64,000 nucleotides of DNA from Georgfuchsia toluolica (GCF_907163265.1 NZ_CAJQUM010000001.1:1488001-1552000), one strand, 5' to 3'; counted from the first letter of the stretch, positions 26,912 through 38,957 are shown. Notes: generated by a model not told the origin, from the letters alone. Program-made: numbers and translations.

Positions 26912-27858
26912 ACAAGCCGGAGCAAACATCCCCGCCGGCAGTGCTTTTGCTCGGCCCCACGGCCAGCGGCAAGACCGCGCTGGCGATGGAGCTTGCCGAT
27001 CGATTGCCGCTGGAAATCGTCAGTGTCGATTCGGCGCAGGTATTCATCGACATGAATGTCGGCACCGCCAAGCCGGATGCCGATACGCTGCGCCGCTATC
27101 CGCATCACCTGATCGACCTCATCACGCCCGAACAGCGTTATTCCGCCGCGCGCTTTCGCGAGGATGCCCTGGCGGCGATGGACGACATCACGGCACGCGG
27201 CCGCATTCCGCTGCTGGTCGGCGGCACCATGCTCTATTTCAAGGCACTGCGCGAAGGATTGGCCGACTTGCCCGAGGCAAACGCACAGCTTCGGGCCGGC
27301 ATCGACCAAGAGGCCGCCGCCAAGGGCTGGCCCGCCCTGCACGCAGAACTGGCGCGGCTCGACCCGGCCAGCGCCGCCCGACTGAAGCCCACCGATGCAC
27401 AACGCATACAGCGCGCGCTTGAAGTGGTGCGGCTCAGCGGCAAGCCGCTGGATCATTTTTTCTCGCGCCAGCAGGCATCGCCGCTGCCCTACCGGCTGCT
27501 CGGTTTCGGCCTCATGCCCACGGAGCGCGGCTGGCTGCATGAGCGCATCGCGCAACGCTTCGGGCAGATGCTGCGGGAAGGACTGGTCGAGGAAGTGCAT
27601 GCGCTGCGCGCCCGCTACCGGCTCGACGCCGGCCTGCCTTCGATGCGCTGCGTCGGCTACCGTCAGGTCTGGGAAATGATTGAAGGCCGCCTGCCAGCGG
27701 CGGAACTGCGCGAGCGGGGAATTTTTGCCACGCGTCAGTTCGCCAAGCGGCAAATCACCTGGCTGAAAAGCTTCAGCGACATCGAACTGCTGGATTGCCA
27801 GAAACCCGGTTTGGCGGCGTCAATGGCCAACTCCATCGAACGCTTCGCTGCCGAATAA
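26908..27858 (+). CDS. miaA: tRNA dimethylallyltransferase
   Basis: MiaA of 316 residues, which prenylates A37 of tRNAs reading UNN codons. The P-loop is GPTASGKTAL. IVSVDSAQVFIDMNVGTAKP, HHLIDLI, YSAARFREDA, VGGTMLYFKAL and RQFAKRQITWL complete the family pattern. The start is TTG at 26908, overlapping the thioesterase stop (TTGA). No ATG nearby gives the family's N-terminus. Confidence 0.95.
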   Translation: MNKPEQTSPPAVLLLGPTASGKTALAMELADRLPLEIVSVDSAQVFIDMNVGTAKPDADTLRRYPHHLIDLITPEQRYSAARFREDALAAMDDITARGRIPLLVGGTMLYFKALREGLADLPEANAQLRAGIDQEAAAKGWPALHAELARLDPASAARLKPTDAQRIQRALEVVRLSGKPLDHFFSRQQASPLPYRLLGFGLMPTERGWLHERIAQRFGQMLREGLVEEVHALRARYRLDAGLPSMRCVGYRQVWEMIEGRLPAAELRERGIFATRQFAKRQITWLKSFSDIELLDCQKPGLAASMANSIERFAAE

Positions 27859-27871
27859 TGAACCACAGATT

Positions 27872-27904
27872 AACGTCTGCGGGAAATCCGGCACCGCAGA
27901 CGTT
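27872..27904. terminator. Bidirectional terminator after miaA
   Basis: Perfect arms aacgtctgcgg / ccgcagacgtt separated by 11 bases, followed by ttat, between convergent miaA and the 151-residue secreted protein gene. Confidence 0.75.
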
Positions 27905-27922
27905 TTATCGATGTACCGCAAA

Positions 27923-28378
27923 TCAGTTGTCGTGGCCCTTGCCATGACCTCGGCCCTTGCCATGACCGCGGCCAGGGTTGCCGTCATCGCCGCGTCCGCG
28001 CATTTCATCGCGGCCCCGATCGCCATGATGCTCATGCTCATATCTTTCGCGATAGCGCGGCACGTAAACATTGTTGTACCAGCTGTCCTGCACAAAATAG
28101 ACGGGCCGGCCGCAGGCATTGTATTCGGCGCAGTGCTTGCGCCAGTGTTTGGCATGTCCGGGCGGCACCCGCAGGTACATCGGCTCCACCACCACGCCCA
28201 TCGGCACGGGCTGAATCACGACGGGCTGAGGATATATCAATGCCGGCGCGGGAAAATCGCCGATGTCGATGTGGCCGTAGAAGCCCGGCTGACCCACCGT
28301 GACCGAAACGCCCACATCGGCCGCATATGCCGGGATCGCGGCAGCGAAAACAACCGTCGTCAAAATACGCTTGATCAT
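27923..28378 (-). CDS. Secreted protein with Gly/His/Arg-rich tail
   Basis: Exported protein of 151 residues of unknown function. A Sec signal (MIKRILTTVVFAAAIPAYA) precedes a Pro-rich conserved core (YPQPVVIQPVPMGV, YLRVPPGHAKHWRKHC, CGRPVYFV). The last 40 residues are highly charged and repetitive (HEHHGDRGRDE, then GRGHGKG twice), suggesting metal or nucleic-acid binding. The ribosome binding site gggaga is good. It is monocistronic between miaA and purM. Similar small proteins are frequent in betaproteobacteria, but I know no assigned role. Confidence 0.75.
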   Translation of the reverse strand: MIKRILTTVVFAAAIPAYAADVGVSVTVGQPGFYGHIDIGDFPAPALIYPQPVVIQPVPMGVVVEPMYLRVPPGHAKHWRKHCAEYNACGRPVYFVQDSWYNNVYVPRYRERYEHEHHGDRGRDEMRGRGDDGNPGRGHGKGRGHGKGHDN

Positions 28379-28483
28379 GTTTAGTCTCCCTTCACTCAGA
28401 TAGGGCCGTTTGACCGATATGGCCGCAACCCGTATTCACAGTAACGAACGAGCTATCGCAAACCAAGGAACTGTTACACGACT

Positions 28484-29514
28484 TTACACTACAACGGTCT
28501 GCGCCTGGCCTGGCTGTCGCGTTTCAATGCGGCCGATGCGATAGACCGTTTCGCCCGCCGCGGTCAGCAATCCCATTGCGCTGTGCGCATCGGTTTCCGC
28601 CACCACGACCGCCATGCCAATGCCACAGTTGAAGACGCGATGCATTTCCGCTTCGGCGACCTGCCCTTCCCTTTGCAACCACTGGAACAGCGGCGGCAGC
28701 GGCCATGCCGATTTTTCAAGAATCGCCGTGACATTTTCCGGCAATACGCGCGGCACATTCTCGACCAGTCCGCCGCCCGTGATGTGCGCCATACCCTTGA
28801 CCGGCAGGGTTTCCATCAGTTTGAGCAGCGGCTTCACATAAATGCGCGTCGGCGCCATCAGCACATCGCGCAGGGGCTTGCCATAAAAATCCGCATCCAT
28901 GTCTGGGTTGCCACGCTCGATAATCTTGCGCAGCAGCGAATAGCCGTTGGAGTGCGCACCGCTGGAAGCCAGGCCCAGCACCGCGTCGCCGGGCCTGATA
29001 GTGCTGCCGTCGATGATTTTCGATTTCTCCACCGCGCCCACGGCAAACCCGGCGAGATCGTATTCACCATCCGGATACATGCTTGGCATTTCGGCGGTTT
29101 CGCCGCCGATCAGCGCACAACCCGCCAGCTCGCAGCCCTGGGCGATGCCCTTGATCACGTCGGTGGCGGTATCGACATGCAGCTTGCCGCAGGCGAAGTA
29201 GTCGAGGAAAAACAGCGGTTCGGCACCCTGCACCAGGATGTCGTTCACGCTCATCGCCACCAGATCCTGGCCCACGGTGTCGTGCTGGTTCAGATGAAAG
29301 GCGAGTTTCAGCTTGGTGCCGACGCCGTCGGTACCTGACACCAGTACCGGCTCCTTGTATTTTTGGAGATTTCGAACAAGGCACCGAAACCGCCGATGCC
29401 GCCCAGCACTTCGGGGCGCATGGTGCGGCGGGCCATGGGTTTGATGCGCTCGACCAGCGCGTCGCCGGCATCGATGTCGACTCCGGCATCCTTGTAGGTC
29501 AGCGGCGTGCTCAT
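28484..29514 (-). pseudogene. purM: Phosphoribosylformylglycinamidine cyclo-ligase with apparent -1 frameshift
   Basis: AIR synthase of purine biosynthesis. The N-terminus reads from 29514 ([26 protein letters not shown] to GALFEISK). The remainder is in another frame starting [18 protein letters not shown]. Restoring one A to the five-base A run on the coding strand (29360-29364) joins them as [16 protein letters not shown], the normal family sequence, and gives 343 residues, close to the usual length. All later motifs are intact, including GGETAEMP and [12 protein letters not shown]. Either the gene is broken, decoded by slippage, or the base was lost in sequencing or assembly. I favour the last because the rest is undamaged. 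Confidence 0.9.
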
Positions 29515-29649
29515 TTGAATTGAATTCCTTGGGTGGGCGGGCTAAAGTGTCGCCCTTTGTGTCACCTTCGCGGCGGCGACAGCCGCTCCGGCACTGCGCC
29601 GGAAGCTGCGAATTTTACCGGAAAGCCACCCCTCCCGACCCATTGACGA
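29515..29649. promoter_or_regulatory. Divergent spacer between purM and hda
   Basis: 135 bases of non-coding sequence that must contain both promoters. It holds a GC-rich patch around 29570-29605. No PurR-like operator was recognised. Confidence 0.4.
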
Positions 29650-30324
29650 ATGTCCGTCCGTAACGACCAGTTGCTGCTCCAATTACGTCCCGAAGGCGAG
29701 CCGACGCTGGACAATTTCGTCGTCGGCGCGAATCGCGAACTGATCGATCGGCTGCGCGCCTTTGCCGGCAGCGACCAGCTTTACCTATGGGGCGCAGCAG
29801 GATCAGGACGCAGCCATCTGCTCGCTGCCCTGGCTCGTCGCCGCCCATCACTCCGCCTTGAAGCATCCCAGGTCAGCGACGATATCGAGATTGCCGACGA
29901 TGCGCTGTTGGTGATCGACGATATCGACCAACTCTCCGCCGCTGCACAGGGCGGCCTGTTCCGCATTTTCATCGCGGCGCGCGAAAAACACATTGCACTA
30001 CTGCTCTCCGGTCCGCTGCCACCGTTGCAACTTAATCTGCGCGAGGATTTGCGCACCCGCATCGGGCAGATGCTGATTTATGAAATCAAGGGCCTTAGCG
30101 ACGACGAGAAAACCACCGCACTGCGCCACTATGCGCAACAACGCGGTTTGCCGCTGGACGATGCCGTGCTGCGTTACCTGCTGCTGCATTGCCGCCGCGA
30201 CCTGCCCTCGCTGCTTGCCACCATCGACCGGCTTGACGAAATCTCGCTCGCGCGGCAACGCCCGCCGACGCTGCCGCTGCTACGTGATCTGATGTCTGAA
30301 ACCCGACAAACGGAAATTAAATGA
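29650..30324 (+). CDS. hda: DnaA regulatory inactivator Hda
   Basis: DnaA-like AAA+ protein of 224 residues that promotes DnaA-ATP hydrolysis after replication starts. It opens with a clamp-binding-like QLLLQLRP. LYLWGAAGSGRSHLLAAL is the Walker A region, ALLVIDDIDQL the Walker B, and the sensor part includes DLRTRIGQMLIYEI. It lacks the DnaA DNA-binding domain. The ATG has no clear ribosome binding site. It is coupled to the next gene by ATGA overlap. Confidence 0.9.
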   Translation: MSVRNDQLLLQLRPEGEPTLDNFVVGANRELIDRLRAFAGSDQLYLWGAAGSGRSHLLAALARRRPSLRLEASQVSDDIEIADDALLVIDDIDQLSAAAQGGLFRIFIAAREKHIALLLSGPLPPLQLNLREDLRTRIGQMLIYEIKGLSDDEKTTALRHYAQQRGLPLDDAVLRYLLLHCRRDLPSLLATIDRLDEISLARQRPPTLPLLRDLMSETRQTEIK

Positions 30325-30986
30325 AGTTAGCATTATTTGACCTGGATAACACTTTATTAAGCGGCGACAGCGATTTCGAATGGGCGCAGTTCCTGATCTC
30401 GCGTGGCGTGCTCGACCGCGAAGTGCATGAAGCGGAAAACCTGAAGTTCTACGAACAATACAAGGACGGCACGCTCGATATCCATGCCTTTCTCGATTTC
30501 CAACTGGCGCCGCTGGCCCGTCACACGCGCACGGAACTCGATGCCTGGCATGTACAGTTCATGGCCGAGCGCATCCTGCCCATGATCTGCGACAAGGCGC
30601 GGCAACTGGTGCAACACCACGCCGATGAAGGCGCACTGATAGCCATTGTCACTGCCACCAACAGTTTCATCACGGCGCCGATCTGCCGCGAATTCGGCAT
30701 TCCGCACCTGATCGCGACCATTCCCGCGGAACTTGGCGGCCAATTTACAGGCAAGGTGGAAGGCATACCTTCCTTCAAGGAAGGCAAGATCGTGCGTGTC
30801 GAAAGCTGGCTCAAATCACTGGGCCACGACTGGCACAGCTTTAGCAGCAGTTATTTCTACAGCGATTCGCACAACGATCTGCCACTGTTGCACAAGGTGA
30901 GTCATCCGGTAGCCGTCGATCCGGATGACACCCTGCGCGCGACTGCCCTCGCCGCCGGCTGGCCTGTGATCAGCCTGAGAAGTTGA
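30321..30986 (+). CDS. HAD-superfamily IB phosphatase (SerB/CicA-like)
   Basis: Haloacid dehalogenase-like hydrolase of 221 residues. Motif I is FDLDNTLLSGDSD, motif II IVTATNSFI, and motifs III/IV include SFKEGK and YSDSHNDLPLL. This is subfamily IB, which includes phosphoserine phosphatase-like and CicA-like enzymes. The substrate cannot be fixed from sequence. It is translationally coupled to hda and followed by pcnB, a conserved betaproteobacterial order. Confidence 0.88.
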   Translation: MKLALFDLDNTLLSGDSDFEWAQFLISRGVLDREVHEAENLKFYEQYKDGTLDIHAFLDFQLAPLARHTRTELDAWHVQFMAERILPMICDKARQLVQHHADEGALIAIVTATNSFITAPICREFGIPHLIATIPAELGGQFTGKVEGIPSFKEGKIVRVESWLKSLGHDWHSFSSSYFYSDSHNDLPLLHKVSHPVAVDPDDTLRATALAAGWPVISLRS

Positions 30987-31037
30987 GCCGTTCCGGTATC
31001 ATGGCCGCCTCTTTTTAATGCAACTCCTCCTTCCCAC

Positions 31038-32408
31038 ATGATTCGCAAGTTGTTGCGCCGCGTTTTCCGCCGCGATGTCGCCTCGCCCGGCCGTCCGGTC
31101 GTAATCCCACTGTCCCGTCACGGCATTCGCCGCGACCATGTCTCGTCGGCGGCGCGCCGCACTTGCGAAGGACTGCAACAGGCCGGCTTCAAGGCCTATG
31201 TCGTCGGTGGCGCGGTACGCGACCTGATCGCCGGCATTGAACCCAAGGATTATGACGTTGCCACCAATGCCACGCCAGACCAGGTGCGCGGCCTGTTCCG
31301 GCGCTCGCGCATCATAGGCCGCCGCTTCCAGATCGTGCATGTGATGTTCGGCCCCGAGACCATCGAGGTATCCACCTTCCGCGCCGCCCATGACGAGGAC
31401 ACGCTTAAGGATGAACATGGCCGCGTGCTGCGCGACAACGTCTGGGGCAACATCGCCGACGACGCGGCGCGGCGCGATTTCACGGTGAATGCGCTGTATT
31501 ACGATCCGGCGGCCGAGACTGTGATCGATTATCACCATGGTGTCGCCGACCTCAAGGCGAAAACGCTGCGCATGATCGGCGACCCGAAAACGCGCTATCG
31601 CGAGGATCCGGTGCGCATGCTGCGCGCCATGCGGCTTTCGGCCAAGCTTGGTCTCAGCCTCGACCCCGCCGTGCGCGCACCGATCCGCGAGATGGCCGAT
31701 CTGATCGAGAACGTGCCACCGGCGCGGGTGTTCGATGAAATGCTCAAACTGCTGTTCTCGGGTCATGCCGTGGAATGCGTCAAGCGTCTGCGCGCAGACG
31801 GCCTGCACCACGGTCTGCTGCCGCTGCTCGACGTGATTCTCGAACAGCCGCTGGGCGAAAAGTTTGTGATGCTTTCTCTTGAAAGTACGGATGACCGCAT
31901 CCGTGCCGGCAAGACCACTTCGCCTGGCTTCCTCTTCGCCACCCTGCTCTGGCACGAGGTGCTCGCCAATTGGCAAGCGCGCAAGGCCAAAGCTGAAACA
32001 CCGATACCTGCACTCCATGATGCAATGGACGAGGTACTTGACCAGCAGGGTGAAAAGCTTGCCATCACGCGCCGCATCGCCGGCGACATCAAGGACATCT
32101 GGGCGCTGCAACCGCGTTTCGACAAGCGCAGCGGCAAGTCGCCCTGGCGCCTGGTCGATCAACCGCGCTTCCGTGCCGGTTATGATTTTCTGGTGCTGCG
32201 CGCGCAAAGCGGAGAGATTCCCCAGGAGCTGGCCGATTGGTGGACCGAATTCCAGGATGCCAGCCACGAACGCCGCACAGCCATGCTGCTGACCGATACC
32301 GCAGCGAAAAAACCGCGTCGGCGCAAGCCGCGCAGCAAAGGCAACAATGCGACCACCAATGACAATCCGGTGACGCACGCCGGGCCGACAGGAGACAATG
32401 GCCAATGA
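31038..32408 (+). CDS. pcnB: Poly(A) polymerase I
   Basis: PcnB of 456 residues, adding 3' poly(A) tails that mark RNA for decay. The nucleotidyltransferase signature is YVVGGAVRDLIAG with the acidic pair in PKDYDVATNATP. RRFQIVHVMFG and RRDFTVNALYYDP follow, then RYREDPVRMLRAMRLSAKLG of the RNA-binding half. A basic C-terminal tail (KKPRRRKPRSKG) is typical of PcnB and distinguishes it from the CCA-adding enzyme. Its stop overlaps the folK start (ATGA). Confidence 0.95.
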   Translation: MIRKLLRRVFRRDVASPGRPVVIPLSRHGIRRDHVSSAARRTCEGLQQAGFKAYVVGGAVRDLIAGIEPKDYDVATNATPDQVRGLFRRSRIIGRRFQIVHVMFGPETIEVSTFRAAHDEDTLKDEHGRVLRDNVWGNIADDAARRDFTVNALYYDPAAETVIDYHHGVADLKAKTLRMIGDPKTRYREDPVRMLRAMRLSAKLGLSLDPAVRAPIREMADLIENVPPARVFDEMLKLLFSGHAVECVKRLRADGLHHGLLPLLDVILEQPLGEKFVMLSLESTDDRIRAGKTTSPGFLFATLLWHEVLANWQARKAKAETPIPALHDAMDEVLDQQGEKLAITRRIAGDIKDIWALQPRFDKRSGKSPWRLVDQPRFRAGYDFLVLRAQSGEIPQELADWWTEFQDASHERRTAMLLTDTAAKKPRRRKPRSKGNNATTNDNPVTHAGPTGDNGQ

Positions 32409-32893
32409 CGCGCGCCTATATCGCATTGGGCGCCAACCTCGGCGACCCTGTCGCCACGGTGCGTGCCGCCATCGAAGCCCTGCGCGATCTGCCACATAGC
32501 CAGTTGCTTGCCGTATCGTCGCTGTATCGCACGGCGCCGGTCGGCCTGCGCAATCAGCCCGACTTCATTAATGCCGTCATATCCGTCGAGACGCAACTTG
32601 ATGCACGAGAACTGCTCGATGAACTGTTCGTCATCGAGGCGCGCTTCGGCCGCCATCGCAGCGTGCCCAATGCGCCGCGCACATTGGATCTCGATCTGCT
32701 GCTGCATGGCGAAACCGTGAGCCACGATCTCCAATTGACGCTGCCCCACCCGCGCATGCACGAGCGCGCCTTCGTGCTTGCACCGCTCGTGGAAATTGCG
32801 CCCGATATCACAATACCCGGTCGCGGCCTGATTCAAATCTGGCTGGCCCGCTGCACGGATCAGCAGATCGAAGTCCTGAGCGTGACGGCATGA
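32405..32893 (+). CDS. folK: 2-amino-4-hydroxy-6-hydroxymethyldihydropteridine pyrophosphokinase
   Basis: HPPK of 162 residues, transferring pyrophosphate from ATP in folate synthesis. It opens TRAYIALGANLGDP and carries YRTAPVGLRNQPDFINAV, the family signature RTLDLDLLLHG and PHPRMHERAFVLAPL. It overlaps both neighbours by ATGA, upstream with pcnB and downstream with the DUF486 gene. Confidence 0.96.
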   Translation: MTRAYIALGANLGDPVATVRAAIEALRDLPHSQLLAVSSLYRTAPVGLRNQPDFINAVISVETQLDARELLDELFVIEARFGRHRSVPNAPRTLDLDLLLHGETVSHDLQLTLPHPRMHERAFVLAPLVEIAPDITIPGRGLIQIWLARCTDQQIEVLSVTA

Positions 32894-33258
32894 CCCAGCT
32901 TCTTTTGTCCATGCCGGTATTGCTGCAAACCGCCCTCCTGCTCATGCTGTCGAATGTTTTCATGACATTTGCCTGGTATGCGCATTTGAAAAATCTCGGC
33001 GGCAAGGCTTGGTGGATTGCTGCACTGGCCTCGTGGGGCATTGCATTGTTCGAATACCTGCTGCAGGTACCCGCCAACCGCATCGGCCACAGCGAACTTT
33101 CGCTCGGCCAACTCAAGATCCTGCAGGAAGTCATCACGCTGACCGTGTTCGTGCCGTTCGTTCTGCTCTATATGCGTGAGCCGCTCAAGCTCGACTATCT
33201 GTGGGCGGGACTGTGCATTCTGGGAGCTGTTTACTTTATTTTCCGTAGCAATGCTTAA
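32890..33258 (+). CDS. DMT-family (DUF486) small membrane protein
   Basis: Membrane protein of 122 residues with four hydrophobic segments. TFAWYAHLKNLGG, WGIALFEYLLQVPANRIGH and LKILQEVITLTVFVPFVLLYM match the DUF486 family, a half-size relative of drug/metabolite transporters. The function is unknown. It is coupled to folK by ATGA overlap. Confidence 0.88.
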   Translation: MTQLLLSMPVLLQTALLLMLSNVFMTFAWYAHLKNLGGKAWWIAALASWGIALFEYLLQVPANRIGHSELSLGQLKILQEVITLTVFVPFVLLYMREPLKLDYLWAGLCILGAVYFIFRSNA

Positions 33259-33477
33259 CCACATTTCCACAATTTATCGGCCCGCCCAAAGGGGAATGGT
33301 TGGGCCCATTCCCCTCTCCCGTCCCAAGGCTCGCCCTGCATGGCTCGCCCGTCTCGGCGGCGCAAAGCGGTGCTTTGCGAATTCCCGCCTCAATCCCCCA
33401 GGGCAGGGGCGACTTATCTGCGCCCGCGTTGCGGGCGAAAGGTATATTGTTGTTTTCGCTCACGACGGAGCAAGCTT
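33259..33477. repeat. Intergenic hairpin-rich repeat region upstream of panB
   Basis: Non-coding stretch with several inverted repeats: ggggaatgg / ccattcccc (33291-33314), and cgcccgcg / cgcgggcg-like arms near 33421-33437. It also has a cccctctcccgtccc word shared with other spacers here. The panB ribosome binding site (cggag) ends it. The panB promoter could be inside or just upstream. Confidence 0.55.
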
Positions 33478-34293
33478 ATGACCTACCTGGCCAGCAACAA
33501 GCCAATCACACTGCCCGAATTCGCGCGCATGAAGCGCGAGGGCGAGAAGATAGCGATGCTCACCGGCTATGACGCCAGCTTTGCCGCGCTCGAAGACCGC
33601 TGCGGCGTGGACGTCATTCTGGTCGGCGATTCGCTCGGCAACGTCATCCAGGGCAAAACCTCGACGCTGCCGGTGACGATGGAACACATGGTCTATCACA
33701 CCGAATGCGTTGCCCATCAGGCGCTACGGCCGATGGTGGTAAGCGATCTGCCTTTCGGCGCCTATCACGAGTCGCAGGAGCAGGCAATCCGCAATGCCGG
33801 CCGCCTGCTCGCTGTCGGCGCGGAAATGGTCAAGCTCGAAGGCGGCGAGGTCATGGCCGAGACGGTGCATTTCCTCACCGCGCGCGGCGTGCCGGTCTGC
33901 GCCCACATCGGCCTCACGCCGCAGTCGGTACATGCGCTTGGCGGCTACCGGGTGCAGGGCCGCGACGAGGCCGGCGCAGCGCGGATGAAGAATGACGCGC
34001 TCGTCCTCGAACAGGCCGGAGCGGCATTGATGGTGCTGGAGATGGTGCCCGCGGCGCTGGCCGGCGAAATATCAAAAATGCTTACTGCCTGCGCCACCAT
34101 CGGTATCGGCGCCGGCAAGGACTGCGACGGCCAGGTGCTGGTGCTCTATGACATGCTGGGGCTATACCCCGGCAAGAAGGGCCGCTTCGTCAAGGATTTC
34201 ATGGCCGAGGCGCAAAGCATCGAAGGCGCTGTCAGCGCCTATGTCAGGGCCGTCAAGGACGGCAGTTTCCCCACTCCCGAACACTCCTACTGA
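33478..34293 (+). CDS. panB: 3-methyl-2-oxobutanoate hydroxymethyltransferase
   Basis: PanB of 271 residues, making ketopantoate from ketoisovalerate. The start at 33478 follows a ggag site and opens [88 protein letters not shown] and [21 protein letters not shown] are family motifs. It starts the panB-panC-panD run, and its stop overlaps the panC start. Confidence 0.97.
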   Translation: MTYLASNKPITLPEFARMKREGEKIAMLTGYDASFAALEDRCGVDVILVGDSLGNVIQGKTSTLPVTMEHMVYHTECVAHQALRPMVVSDLPFGAYHESQEQAIRNAGRLLAVGAEMVKLEGGEVMAETVHFLTARGVPVCAHIGLTPQSVHALGGYRVQGRDEAGAARMKNDALVLEQAGAALMVLEMVPAALAGEISKMLTACATIGIGAGKDCDGQVLVLYDMLGLYPGKKGRFVKDFMAEAQSIEGAVSAYVRAVKDGSFPTPEHSY

Positions 34294-35120
34294 TGCAAGT
34301 TCACGACACCATCGCCGCGCTGCGCGCAGCGCGCAAGTCCGCCCGCCGCGTTGCCCTGGTGCCGACCATGGGCAATCTGCACGAAGGCCACATCGCACTG
34401 ATGAAACAGGCACGCGAACATGCCGACACGGTGATCGCCACCATTTTCGTCAATCGTCTGCAATTCCGCCCCGGCGAGGATTTCGACAAATATCCGCGTA
34501 CTTTCCAGGCCGATTGCGAAAAACTCAAGGCGGCCGGTGTCGATCATCTGTTCGCACCGAACGAAGCCGAGATGTACCCCGAGCCGCAGGGCTACCATGT
34601 TCATCCCCCCGCTGCCCAGGCCGACATCCTCGACGGTGAATTCCGCCCCGGCCATTTTGTAGGGGTTGCCACAGTCGTGATGAAGCTGTTCCAGATCGCG
34701 CAACCTGATGTCGCGCTGTTCGGCAAAAAGGATTATCAGCAGTTGATGATCCTCCGCAATATGGCGCGTGAATTGAATCTGCCGATTGAAGTCATCGCAG
34801 GCGAAACTATTCGCGCGGCTGACGGCCTCGCCTTATCCTCACGCAATGGTTATCTTTCGGCAAAAGAGCGTGCCGAAGCCCCAAAATTATTTGAGGCCTT
34901 AACTAAAGTTATAGAAAAAATCCGTGGCGGAAATCACGATTTTCCGCAGCTGGAGCGGGATTCAATCGAGTTTTTGAGGTCAAGAAACTGGCTGCCGGAT
35001 TATGTTGCAGTACGCAAAAAAAGTGATTTACAATTGCCGACCGCTCACGAATCCGGATTGGTGGTGTTGGCCGCGGCGCGTTTGGGTAGCACGCGCCTCA
35101 TCGACAATCTGGAAGTTTAG
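34293..35120 (+). CDS. panC: Pantothenate synthetase
   Basis: PanC of 275 residues, joining pantoate and beta-alanine. It has [20 protein letters not shown] with the HIGH-like motif, [48 protein letters not shown] and LSSRNGYLS. Its ATG shares a base with the panB TGA. The 3' third is visibly less GC-rich than the rest. Confidence 0.97.
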   Translation: MQVHDTIAALRAARKSARRVALVPTMGNLHEGHIALMKQAREHADTVIATIFVNRLQFRPGEDFDKYPRTFQADCEKLKAAGVDHLFAPNEAEMYPEPQGYHVHPPAAQADILDGEFRPGHFVGVATVVMKLFQIAQPDVALFGKKDYQQLMILRNMARELNLPIEVIAGETIRAADGLALSSRNGYLSAKERAEAPKLFEALTKVIEKIRGGNHDFPQLERDSIEFLRSRNWLPDYVAVRKKSDLQLPTAHESGLVVLAAARLGSTRLIDNLEV

Positions 35121-35185
35121 GACACCGCGATGCGCTCAGGCCGGCGATGTCCAGCAGCAGTGAAGCAACAGAGGAGGACACCATA

Positions 35186-35218
35186 ATGTCCGTATTTGAA
35201 CTCGACGCCTTTGCCTGA
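35186..35218 (+). CDS. Ten-residue leader-like open frame before panD
   Basis: An exceptionally good ribosome binding site (gaggagg, about 35170-35177) precedes ATG and a ten-codon frame [10 protein letters not shown] followed by TGA. The stop lies 16 bases before the panD ATG and the panD ribosome binding site (aaggag) follows directly. It may be a translated leader coupling panD to upstream ribosomes, or a fortuitous start. Confidence 0.35.
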   Translation: MSVFELDAFA

Positions 35219-35234
35219 GAAGGAGCGAACGAAA

Positions 35235-35618
35235 ATGCAACGAACAATGCTGAAATCAAAGCTGCACCGTGTCACCGTAACACAGGCGGAACTGCACTAC
35301 GAAGGTTCCTGCGCCATTGATGATGATCTGCTTGATGCTGCTGACATCAAGGAGTACCAGCAGATCGAAATCTGGAACGTCAATAACGGCAGCCGCTTCA
35401 CCACCTACGCCATCCGCGCCGAACGCGGTAGCGGCACCATTTCCGTCAATGGCGCCGCCGCCCGCCTTGCCGCTCCCGGCGACCTGCTCATCATCGCCAC
35501 CTTCGCCAGCTACAACGAGATCGAACTGCAAAAGTTCGAACCCGATCTGGTCTATGTCGATGCGCGCAACCGCATCATCAACCGCAAGCACCGCATTCCC
35601 GCTCAAGCGGCCGCTTAA
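35235..35618 (+). CDS. panD: Aspartate 1-decarboxylase
   Basis: PanD proenzyme of 127 residues that makes beta-alanine for pantothenate. The start at 35235 follows aaggag and gives [15 protein letters not shown], the standard opening. Self-cleavage at Gly-Ser in HYEGSCAID forms the pyruvoyl cofactor. [21 protein letters not shown] and [17 protein letters not shown] are conserved. It ends the pan block ahead of a strong terminator. Confidence 0.97.
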   Translation: MQRTMLKSKLHRVTVTQAELHYEGSCAIDDDLLDAADIKEYQQIEIWNVNNGSRFTTYAIRAERGSGTISVNGAAARLAAPGDLLIIATFASYNEIELQKFEPDLVYVDARNRIINRKHRIPAQAAA

Positions 35619-35636
35619 CACGGCAAGCCGGCACAA

Positions 35637-35675
35637 AGCGAAAGGCCCACGAAACAGCGGGCCTTTCGCTTTTTT
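35637..35675 (+). terminator. Terminator after panD
   Basis: Arms agcgaaaggccc (35637-35648) and gggcctttcgct (35659-35670), then a T run. A strong intrinsic terminator between convergent panD and the copper ATPase. Confidence 0.9.
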
Positions 35676-35676
35676 G

Positions 35677-37852
<2,176 letters not shown>

Positions 37853-37860
<8 letters not shown>

Positions 37861-38566
37861 GACAGGCAATCCCTTCCCACAAACGGCCACCCAGCGTAGT
37901 CGCGTTGACCAGGCCGAATATGCCAAAGCCGAATACCAGCAGACCTGAAACGATGCGTACTGGCGCCGCCTGCATCCGGCGCCGGAAACGCGCCAGCAGC
38001 ATGCCGGCCAGAAGAAGATTGGGCAGCGTACCGAGGCCAAAGGCAAGCAGCGTCAAGGCACCGCGCCAGGCGGAGCCGGTAAACAAGGCCATTGACAGCA
38101 CGCCATAGACCAAACCGCAGGGCAGCCATCCCCACAGCATGCCAAGTGGAAAGGCTTGCTTGACGGAACTTACCGGCAGGAAATGACTGCTAAGCGGCTG
38201 GATACGCGGCCACAGCCATTTGCCGGCCTTCTCAACGAAAGCCGCAGCCCCCGTCACCCCGAGCAGGTAGAGTCCCATTGCGAGCAGCATCAGGTTGGCC
38301 GCGACATACAACACCATCTGCACCGGCAGCGCATGATTCAGCAGCAGGCTCAGGCTGCCCAGCTCTCCCATAACGGCGCCCGCCAGGGCATAGCTGGTCA
38401 GGCGTCCGGCGTTGTAGGTCAGATGCAGGGGCAAGGTCGGCTTCCGTTGCGGCATCTGCATCGACAACGCCGATACGATGCCACCGCACATGCCGACGCA
38501 GTGCGTACCGCTCAACAGACCGATAAAAAAAATCGCGAGAAATCCGGAATTGGACAAATGCGCCAC
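37853..38566 (-). CDS. TauE/SafE-family membrane protein (CcoS-locus type)
   Basis: Membrane protein of 237 residues with about six hydrophobic segments. The opening [19 protein letters not shown] carries the HCxxMC motif typical of the small sulfite-exporter-like proteins found in cbb3 oxidase maturation loci. [16 protein letters not shown] and [17 protein letters not shown] are family regions. It is first of the pair with the copper ATPase and divergent from fnr. No ccoNOPQ genes are in the window. Confidence 0.85.
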
Positions 38567-38957
38567 CCTCTGGCATGCAAGGTAAAACTACGATAATCGA
38601 AACCCACCGATTTTGCTGTCGCGAAAATCAGATTATCCAGGAACAGCAGCATGTCTTTGGGATATAACAGATATTTGCCGAACACAGAACAGACGGTATC
38701 GCAAAAGGAGATGGGAACGTATAATGAGAGCGTTCGGCTGATCATGCCCAATCACAGTACGTGCTGCCAGCTACGGTTTATAGGCTGAAGCAGGAACGCA
38801 TCAACAAAGCGGGCTATTGTCGGAGTAGAGATATAACGTGGCATGCTGACATCGAAGTGCTGCATCAACGCTGGGTCGAAGACCGCGCCTGAAAATGGTT
38901 ATAAACCCGCATCCCAATGGTAGGCATACAAGATGCCGCAGACAAAGAAAATTCGCA
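38567..38957. promoter_or_regulatory. Divergent regulatory region between TauE/SafE gene and fnr
   Basis: About 390 bases without a convincing gene; both promoters must lie here. AT content is higher than in the neighbouring genes. An in-frame ATG at 38933 could extend Fnr by 22 residues, but I prefer the start at 38999. Confidence 0.5.
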
